In this document: positions 56,456 through 64,000 of the stretch, in pieces
Layout: the number at the start of each line of letters is the position of its first letter
Numbering within the stretch: the first letter of the stretch is position 1
From: Cyclospora cayetanensis
Lineage: Eukaryota; Apicomplexa; Conoidasida; Eucoccidiorida; Eimeriidae
NCBI RefSeq assembly: GCF_002999335.1
Contig: NW_020312036.1
Span: 806,001 to 870,000 of the forward strand
Direction of reading: 5' to 3'
DNA length: 64,000 nucleotides
Position numbers and translations under genes: made by a program
Notes under the pieces: generated by a model
Seen by the model: the letters and a program-made list of their open reading frames with translations, nothing else
Databases searched by the model: none
Told to the model about the DNA's origin: nothing

Positions 56456-58857
56456 CTGCTGCCTGCTGTTGCGCCGTTTCTCTGGTGCTCCTCCAACGAG
56501 CGGCGCAGCCGATGCAGGCAGCGACAAGGCAGGGAGGAGGAGAGCGAGGTGGGGGGTGTTACTGCCGCTGCTGGTGTTACTGCCGCTGCTGCCGCTGCTG
56601 CTGCTCTCGACGGGGGAAGGCAGAGAAGAAGCAGCAGCAGGGACGGCAGAGGGCAGCGCAGCGGTGCTATGCGGCGAGAGAGCATGTGGAGAAGGCAGCG
56701 GGGAGGGAAGCTGCTGGTTTGGAGACAACAAAGCCGTAAGCGAAGGCGAAGATGAGGGAGATGAAGGAGGCACTGGGGGTGCAAGGGAAGGATCAGCGGA
56801 CTCATGACCGTTCCACGTTGCGCGTGTTGCTCTCTCGATGTCTGCCGCTGCTGCTGCTACTGCTGCTGCTGCTGCTGCTGCGGGAGACTGCCCCTCTCCA
56901 GCGGCTGCAGGCTGCTGCTGCTGCGACTGCGGAAGAACTATGGCGGGAGAAGGCGAGCGACTGCGGATCATTGGACTCCTCCTGCTGCTAGGCGAGGGAG
57001 AACGCGAAAATGACGGGGAGGAAATGTCTCCTGCAGCAGCAGAAGCAAATGCAGCAGCGGCTGCATCTTGCTGCTGCTGCTGCAGCATCGCAGCTGCTAG
57101 CCGCAGCCGCTTCGACAGTCCACTCCCTGAACCTTGCAACGCTCCTGACGCCAAGTCGGAGGAAGAGGCGCCTCCTTGCTGCTGCCCGCCTTCTGTGCTG
57201 CAGTCTGACGCTGTATCCCACTCTGTATCTCCCTGGAGCCGCTGGCGCTTCTGACGAAGTCGCCGAATGCTGCTTAGGCATTCCACCTGGTGCAACTTCG
57301 TCACGACACAACAGCACAAAAACACAGCAAAAATAACTCAAAAAACCATCGCACTCCACAGCACGATCCACACCACTCCACAACACCTGCACACTCCACC
57401 GCCTTCCCATCCCTTCAAGAAGCCCTCTCAACACTATTTCCTAATCTTCCTAACTCTCCTAATCCTCACTACCAATCTCAACTCTCCCTATTCGTCCTCC
57501 TAAGCCTCTCAATTCTCGCAATCCTCGCTCCGAATCTCAACTCGCCCTATTCGTCCTCCTAAGCCTCTCAGTCCTCCCTCCTAATCCGCCTAATGCTCTC
57601 AATCCACCCTCCTAATCCTCTAAATTCTCTCAATCCTCACTCCTAATCTCAGCTCTCCCTATTCATCCTCCTAAGCCTCTCAGTCCCGATCCTCCTAATT
57701 CTCTCAATCCTCCCTCCTAACTCTCCTGATTCTCTCAATCCACCCTCCTAATCCTCCAAATTCTCTCAATCCACCTTCCACGACATCCCCACTCCCTCTC
57801 TTCCTCCCTCTTGCTCAGTGCCTCTTCTACCATTCTTTCCCCCATCACGCACCCTGAGACCATGCATCTCTCGCGTTGGAACGTCCATGTATTCGCACTC
57901 TCCGTCTTCCTCGATCTCTTCTTCCGCTGCTGTGCTGCTTTCTGCTGCTGATGCTACCACAGCGCTACTTGCCGCTGCTGGCGCTGCCGTTGCACCGCCT
58001 GCTAGTGCCTCCAGCAGATGAGCGAATCTGGCAGCTAAGCTTGTGCGCTGCAGAAGGACAGACAATAACCCAAAAAACGCAGAGAGGGGGAGGGTTGGAG
58101 ACTCTTAGCGAGAAAAGCTGCCAGGCATGCCTTTAGCCATGCCCGAAAGCGGTGCATACAAAAAGCCGGAAGGAGGAGGGTGTGTGCATGCATTCATGCA
58201 TGCACGAACAAAGCGGGAAAATGCAAAACAAGAAAACCACAGAAACAGACGATTTGATGAAATGAGGAGAAGAAGGAGAAGAAAAAGAAAAGCTACAGAA
58301 ATAGACGCTTTGACAAAATGAGAAGAAGAAGAGAAGCCACATAAACAGCAAGCACGAGGAGTGGCAGCAACATGAAGCGCGAACCTCTCCAGGGGATTGC
58401 AGATACACCGCCGCTCGTGTCGTCCATGTCTGCAACAATGTGGCGAGTCTACGCTGTTGACGCTGCCGTGGCATTTGCCTCCGCTGAGACGTTTTCTGTT
58501 TCGGCCCGATATATGAAAGCAGCGTCTCTAAAAGAGCACCCACATCCAGGAGAAGGTTCTCATCACATGTTTTGCACATGCGCTCACAGACTGAGAGGGC
58601 TTCTTCCTGCACGGACTGCAGCAGCAAAAGCATCAGACACACACAGACACACACACCACAGCAGCAGCCACACCATGCAGCATTATTATCCGCTGTCGCT
58701 GCGGTGGCTCTATGGGCGCCACAAATGCAACAGAAAAGGCGAGCAATTAAAGCCCGTGAGAATTCATGGAGCGTGTGTGAACACCTGAAGATGTGCAAAC
58801 TCCCGGAGTAACTGTAAGCGCTGCCGATGAATGCGCAGCACCAGTGAGGACTGCTGC

Positions 58858-58892
<35 letters not shown>

Positions 58893-61885
58893 CTGCTGAT
58901 CGGCGTGCTGCTGATTGATGTCTGTGGCACTTGCATCCGCGAGACTTTGATCTGCTAGCTGCTCTGCGCGTGAGAGGGCCTTAAGGGCTTCCTCAATAGC
59001 CGCTTCTTGTTGATTCTGCCGCTGGATGCTGTCAGTTTCCTCCTTTGCAGCTTTCCCCCCCCTCCCTGCCCACAGCGCCAGAGCCTTCGCGCCTTCAGCG
59101 CAGGCCAGGTGTATGTACACCCCAGCCTTAGGCCGTGCGCTACACGCAGCCACCGCTGAATCTCTGGCCTTGCAGATAGCTGCCAAGGAAGCACCTCCAC
59201 TGCCCTGTAGTATTAAAAAAAACAGAAAACGAAACGGCGAAGAGAGGCAGTAATAAAGGCGAGCTTTTGCCACGGTGAAAAAAAAAGATCTTTCAAGATT
59301 CAAGATGGATGCCACACAGCCAGACATCAACAACAGAACTCACGAGAGAAGCGACGTATTTGCACCAGAGCTGCGAGTCTTGCGGAAAATGGCGGATCGC
59401 ACGCTGCAGCACCTGCCGCAGTGTATGCTGCAGATAGGATGGTGATAACGCCTTTCGGCTTGCTGCTTCTGCCGCTGCTGCTGCTGCTCTCGCTGCTGCA
59501 ATCGCTGCATGCTCAGACGCGGCTGGATCGGGGGCATCTTCACCCGCATCCCCTGCAGCAGAAGGGGCACTAGCGGCAGCAGAAACTGCCAACGCTTCTG
59601 CTCCCAGAGTTTCTGCGTCCACGTCTTCTTCTTCCTGTAAATCGGTTGGCATTGCCGCAGCAGCAGCAGCCGTGGCAATGTATTCTGCACAGTCTCTCCA
59701 CAGCTCAGGGCCTAACGCCCCCAACTCTTCCAAAGCTCTGCTGAAAGTTACAATTACTCGCGCAGGAAGCCGAGTCTGCTTCTCGCTTTCTATGTATTCA
59801 GCCCACACGCGAGATATCGACTGCGCGCGCATCAAATACACCCCGGGCAGCACACACATACACACACACGTGGACATATAGGTACATATATATATGTACA
59901 GATATATATATGTATATATATATAAACACATACTAATACATATACTCATGTATGTATATATACATACATACATACACATACATACGTATATGCACAACCA
60001 ACCAAAACAAAAGCAGCAGCGAACGAGCACACCTTTGACAGCAATCATCACGCCCCTCTCTCAAGCTACAGCATGGAATTGATGGCCAAAATTCATTTCC
60101 CTCAGAAAAACACTAGCACCAACACGATCGTGCATCTTCACTCCATTCCTCTCCCCCCCTCATATCTCCCTCTGTCTGTCTCTCTCGCTCTCTCTCGCTG
60201 CATCCTCATTGCCAGCGCACGTGTATCTGCCGATTTGCCTGGTCTTCATCCAAGGCATTTTGTATGTTCATCTCTAGAGCCTTTCGACTTCTGTGCCACT
60301 CTGCACTGCCCTTTGCATGCAGTGCCGCGCCGATTGAGAAGGCCGCCTCGCTGCCGGTATGCTCAAGCTCCCAGACTCTAAGAGCACGCAGCACACTTCA
60401 GAACAAGCCTAGTTCAGTGACAGAGGCACCAATTGAGTAAATTCACATGCATACATACACATACAGTACACAAAAATACGCTCGTTTCTAAGTACATACA
60501 CATTTATACACACATCTATGCATATTTATGCGCATACATATATACACATATTTGTATACACAGATATACCTCTTTATACATATATGCACTTACATTTGTA
60601 TACATACATACACATGCGTATAATAGATATATATATATGCATACATAGACATACAGACAGCCCCACGGGGATTGAGACACAACGTGGCGCCGCAGCAGCC
60701 GCAGCAGGCGTGTGCATGCGGCTCGAGCTTCCCCCCGCTGTTTCTTTTCACGCTTTAGGGATCCTTCTTCCTCAGAGCAAGCTGTCCAAAGCAACACGAC
60801 CCTCATGACAGAGAGAGGAAAAAAAAGGCAGAAAGGAAGGAACAAGAGCAAGAGACACAAGCAAGGGAGCAGGATATGCAGAATTGGTGACAAAGACGCA
60901 TCGAGAGAACGTTTTGTGGGGAGCAGACGAAATACCGATATTCATCCAAGAGATCCCCCAGGCCCCCGAGGGGCAGCTGTAGCTGTCTGTAGAAAAGCGA
61001 TCTGATCCGTGCGATCTGCATGCGTTCTTGCAGCTGCTGTCTGTTGCTGCAACTCTGCCTGTGACGAAGCAGCTGCGCTTCGAAGTGTCTGTACGCCGCC
61101 CAAAGGCAGGGGCCCTCGAGCGCATGCAGTGCGAAGCTGCGAAGGGCACGTTCGAAGGCGCAGCGGATTTCCGCCTCCTTTTCTGCAGCTCCTCCCGCCT
61201 CAAGATGTCGGATATAAAGCAGCCACAGAGACACCGAGGGTTGGAGCCTCAAGCCAAGCTCGAGGATCGCCTTGACTTCGTCCGCACTGCCGCTGCTGCT
61301 GTTGGTGAGACTGCTACTGCTCAAGGGGTTGCCAGTGACACCGCTGCTGCCAGTGACGCCGCTGCTGCCAGTGACACCGCTGCCGCTGCTGCCTCCATTG
61401 CTGCCGCTGCTTGCACTGCCGCTGCTGCCGCTAAGGCGCCGCTCAGCCTCAATCCACTGCAGCAGCAGCTCCTCGTCGATTGGGCAATGCTCTGCGTATG
61501 CTCTCTGAACTTCTCGTGTCTGAAAATAAAAGCAACAGAAGCAATAAACGGCTCGCCTCGCGCATGCGACTCTGGCAATGCGACACTAGAGGCAGAAGCA
61601 CAGGCAAGCACAGCCACACCAGCAAAACGATCGGCGACAACACCATCTAAGCCACCAACTTGCCTTTGCTGTGTTGCCCAAAGTGGCGAGGACTCTCAGC
61701 GCCGCCTCGTAGTGACTCGCCTTCCATGGATCTCTCTTGATCTGCTGCAACAGGTGTTCAGCCTGTTGCTGTAGCTGTTGTTGTTGCTGTAGCTGTTGTT
61801 GCTGTAGCTGTTGTTGCTGTTGCTGCTGTTGTTGATCAGAAGTGCCGTCGGGGGGGGCCCTTAGCTCCGTCGCGCAGTCTCCCAT
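52580..61885 (-). CDS. SART3/Prp24-like U4/U6 snRNP recycling factor
   Basis: Fourteen minus-strand exons, all phase-matched: 61885-61664, 61519-60936, 60377-60221, 59820-59344, 59204-58785, 58615-58385, 58047-57853, 57286-56016, 55775-55589, 55237-54924, 54655-54439, 53495-53341, 53128-52923 and 52812-52580, giving 1622 residues. Exons 1-7 carry half-a-TPR (HAT) units with the paired aromatics: LLLQWIEAERR, SLWLLYIRHLE, CLWAAYRHFEAQ, RVWAEYIESEK, ELWRDCAEYI, QLWCKYVASL. Exon 8 is a long low-complexity Ser/Pro/Gln/Ala linker. Three RRMs follow, with RNP2/RNP1 pairs LWLSNI/GFAYADF, LFISNL/GYGYLDF and LFVKNL/GFGFVKL. HAT plus RRM is the arrangement of SART3, which reanneals U4 and U6 snRNAs in the nucleus; yeast Prp24 has the RRMs only. 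The Lsm-binding C-terminal motif of that family is not evident. Two introns use GC donors. Acceptors of exons 8 and 14 have close alternatives. Confidence 0.88.
53530..53760 (-). repeat. CA/CATA microsatellite in SART3-like intron 11
   Basis: ACACATACAGATACAC repeats on the + strand, TG/TGTATC on the sense strand, lie close to the acceptor of the exon starting at 53495. Confidence 0.85.
53882..53901. repeat. Perfect AT palindrome
   Basis: ATAGATATATATATATCTAT is a 20-base perfect inverted repeat in SART3-like intron 11. A related element lies near 55376-55400 in intron 9. Confidence 0.8.
55270..55430 (-). repeat. CATA/TATA microsatellite in SART3-like intron 9
   Basis: ACATACATATGTATAC and ATATATAT repeats lie in the intron between exons ending at 55589 and starting at 55237, directly upstream of the acceptor on the sense strand. 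Confidence 0.8.
56329..56470 (-). repeat. CTG-type runs coding poly-Gln in SART3-like exon 8
   Basis: Two runs, at about 56329-56357 and 56424-56466, read as Gln homopolymers in the minus-strand linker exon. Confidence 0.8.
57420..57790 (-). repeat. Imperfect CCTCCTAATCCTC minisatellite in SART3-like intron 7
   Basis: About ten degenerate units around TCCTCCTAATTCTCTCAATCC fill most of the intron between exons ending at 57853 and starting at 57286. The sense strand is purine-rich (GGATTAGGAGGA). Confidence 0.85.
58852..58902 (-). repeat. TGCTGT-type run coding poly-Gln
   Basis: CTGCTGTTGTTGCTG triplets read as about 18 Gln residues in SART3-like exon 5, between two HAT-type segments. Confidence 0.8.
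59880..59995 (-). repeat. CATA microsatellite in SART3-like intron 3
   Basis: ACATATATATATG and CATACATACATACAC repeats lie near the acceptor of the exon starting at 59820. Confidence 0.8.
60440..60650 (-). repeat. CATA/CACA microsatellite in SART3-like intron 2
   Basis: CATACATACACATACA and TATACACATAT repeats lie in the intron between exons ending at 60936 and starting at 60377. Confidence 0.8.
61758..61835 (-). repeat. CTG/TTG run coding poly-Gln in SART3-like exon 1
   Basis: About 25 Gln codons with a few Leu follow the N-terminal MGDCATELRAPPDGTSD stretch, before the first HAT unit. Confidence 0.8.
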
Positions 61886-62710
61886 CGCGCCTTGCTGAAG
61901 GATCGCCTTGGTGGACTGGTGCGGCTCTGCAGTGCGTGAATTACAAACCTGCGGCAAGAAAGATGCCGTTCCCTGCGTTCGAAGCAGACTTTTTGCCGTT
62001 GTTCTCTGCTGCTGCACACGGTGTTTCTGCGCCACCAGCCCTGCAGCCGCCGCATGCGCTCTGATGCACTCGCATGGAAGCCTTGCATGCCCTTCACAAG
62101 GAGCACAAACGTCGCTGCGGGGGCACCACTCCAAAAGGCAGCAGCGGCAGCCGCGCTGGGCAGCAGCAGCAGCGCAGCAGCCGTAGGTTTCGTTTTCTGC
62201 GGGAGCCACCGACAAAGCAAGGTACTCCCGTAAATGAAACACGCACAAAAAAACATTCACATTGAGAGAGCAGCTTGCTGCTGCCTTGAAAGAGGGCCAG
62301 CAAGTGCAGCACCCGCTTCTGCTCCTGCGGCAGCACCGGTGTCACGCAGCCACCCCCTAAACTTCTGGTAATAATGATGTTAGCTCATGTCCTCATATCC
62401 TTTCTCTCGAATTAAATCAGACACAGAAAATTCCTTTTAGGAGCGACGCGAAGCTGTCTTCTCTATTTCTTTTAAAACCTCTCCTCGAACTCTGGTCACA
62501 CGGGGGGGGGCCCCCAACCCGGAGGGGCCCCTCCGCCATCATGGCCTCCACACGCCTCTCCCTGAACATGAGGGTTGTAAGCGACAATCCGAAAGTGTGT
62601 GGTCGTAAATGGGCTGTTGTTTGTACGAACTTTGCCAGCTCAAGTACTGCAGTACAAGCGCTGGACAGCGCGTTGCACCTGGTAGACTGTAGCATGAACT
62701 CTGCAGCTGT

Positions 62711-62748
<38 letters not shown>

Positions 62749-63069
62749 CCTAGCAGCAAGCACGTCTGGAGACTTCGTTGGTGAGATATCGGACTGTTCA
62801 TTTCCACACGGAGGAGTCTCGGGTACAAGAAGTGCAAACCGGGTGTCTCTTAGGCGTGGTGTGTGCGTTTAATGCAAGCGCGTAGCCCCCCTCTCCTGCC
62901 TGCGAACTGGGGTGTCTGTACACCATTAGGCTCGTTCTATTGCTGCCCCCGTGTTGGCAGCGCGCACGCTTGCCGCATTGCTGTGAAGGATGATTGCCGG
63001 GTAGCTTCGCATCCATAGGACACGCTACACAGACGCCATGACTCCTGCACCGGGTGTTTGAAATTAAGA
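61886..63069. other. Upstream region of SART3-like gene
   Basis: Presumed leader and promoter of the minus-strand gene starting at 61885. The frame of its first exon is open for about 120 codons upstream, with no ATG that clearly fits. Contains a G-run/C-run palindrome at about 62503-62516 and a CA/TA microsatellite at 62710-62750. No other gene is supported. Confidence 0.45.
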
Positions 63070-63365
63070 ATTAACGGAGCATCGACTATAGGGTTCAGCT
63101 GCCCGTCATGTGTCTTATTACTGCAACGTGGCGCTAGCTCGATACAAGAAAAAGCCGTGTTGGGACGTTGTGCAGGCTAGATGCTCTTTGGGCTACTGAC
63201 GGAGTTCGATCGAAGTGCGTAGAGAGTGCAACTGCGCCCCTTAAAACCGACCCCTTCCCCTCATCGCGGAGGGAGAAACTCCGAGGGATGTAAACAACGG
63301 GAGGCAAGAATTATTTTGAGAAGCACTCAATAATTTTCTATCGGGCCTGCACTGAGTCGCGTGAA
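63070..63365 (+). repeat. Dispersed repeat, copy 2
   Basis: Diverged relative of 24066-24375, in the same orientation, with the same ordered blocks (TTAACGGAG, CTGCAACGT, TAGATGCTCT, GTGCGTAGAGAGTGCAACT, CACTCAATAATTTTCTATC, TGAGTCGCG). A TA microsatellite follows directly at 63395-63435. Confidence 0.55.
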
Positions 63366-63395
63366 TGAAGCCTGTCTTTGTATGTCTCTCTGTAT

Positions 63396-63438
<43 letters not shown>

Positions 63439-64000
63439 AAAGGTGGCGCCATGCGAAGCGTTGCAATCAGCATCATACAAAGAACAAAGAGAACTCGGAT
63501 CCAAGAGGGGGCGGCGAGTGGCGGCATGAGGCAATGTATGTCGATTTTGTTCTAAGAACGAAACTGGCAAGCCTCCGATTCACTGCACATCAGTGCGACG
63601 CCCCCAGAGTGCCCGCAGAAGGTGGGCCCCCTGAGGCCTTTAGGGAACTCATGAAGATTACTTTTCTTACGTAGGCAAGCCGCAGTCACGAAGCGTGTGC
63701 CGAAGGAAGGGCGGAGGATAGCATGTGAACTAGGCAGAAAAAGGATACAGTGGGCGGATGCACACCGACATTCTGTGTACGGACAGTTTAAAAAACCTTT
63801 GGCATGTGTTGCTGCATGCAAATTCGTCCTGACTCGCGTACTACAAGCGCCTAGGTTGGCGGGGACATACGCGCATGCATGCACGCACGTCTTGCCAGTC
63901 AATGCGCAATGTCGACCTCATTATCAGACTCCCAGATCGCGTGCTCACGCTGAGCCTGCGCATGAAACTCGCAGAGGACTGACGCCTAGACTGAACAATA
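63366..64000. other. Terminal spacer with TA microsatellite
   Basis: A run of about 19 TA dinucleotides lies at 63395-63435. TGCATGCA palindromes occur near 63813 and 63873. No gene is supported up to the window end. Confidence 0.55.

Overview
The window looks like nuclear DNA of a coccidian apicomplexan, most probably Eimeria. The reasons are: intron-rich eukaryotic genes with GT-AG (and a few GC-AG) introns; CAG/CTG-type trinucleotide runs inside exons that give Ala, Gln and Ser homopolymers; TATG/TG microsatellites packed into introns; and a secreted PAN/Apple-domain protein with a Thr-rich tail, as in coccidian microneme adhesins. The genus is inferred from sequence style; no marker locus was compared. 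Gene models were built by hand from reading frames, splice sites and intron phase. Exon ends are exact where a phase match is stated and approximate otherwise.

Layout: 1.4-2.8 kb (+) secreted PAN/Apple protein; 3.8-6.4 kb (-) DHHC palmitoyltransferase; 7.2-10.1 kb (+) TFIIH subunit Tfb4/p34; 11.3-12.0 kb (-) a possible overlooked gene; 12.2-18.2 kb (+) an 11-exon TPR protein; 18.9-22.6 kb (-) choline/ethanolamine kinase. The stretch 22.6-35.2 kb is AT-richer, almost free of CAG repeats and has no recognisable gene, but holds several coding-like exons. Then 35.2-37.8 kb (-) an unidentified multi-exon protein; 39.4-45.4 kb (+) a TRAPPC13-like trafficking subunit whose C-terminal half is well resolved and which carries a 12-copy coding minisatellite; 47.4-51.8 kb (+) a large, mostly single-exon multipass membrane protein with a Gly-Asp-Leu-Thr repeat block; 52.6-61.9 kb (-) a 14-exon SART3/Prp24-like splicing factor (HAT repeats plus three RRMs). 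The last 2 kb hold no gene I can support.

The genes are mostly independent housekeeping functions: transcription and repair (Tfb4), U4/U6 snRNP recycling (SART3-like), vesicle tethering (TRAPPC13-like), phospholipid synthesis (choline kinase), protein lipidation (DHHC), plus one likely surface or invasion protein. There is no operon-like organisation. Neighbouring genes are divergent (DHHC/Tfb4) or convergent (TPR/choline kinase; membrane protein/SART3).

The most notable patterns are three GC-AG introns supported by phase, a sense-strand bias of intronic TG microsatellites, recurrent G-run/C-run palindromes in exons and spacers, a diverged dispersed repeat pair 39 kb apart, and the in-frame minisatellites.
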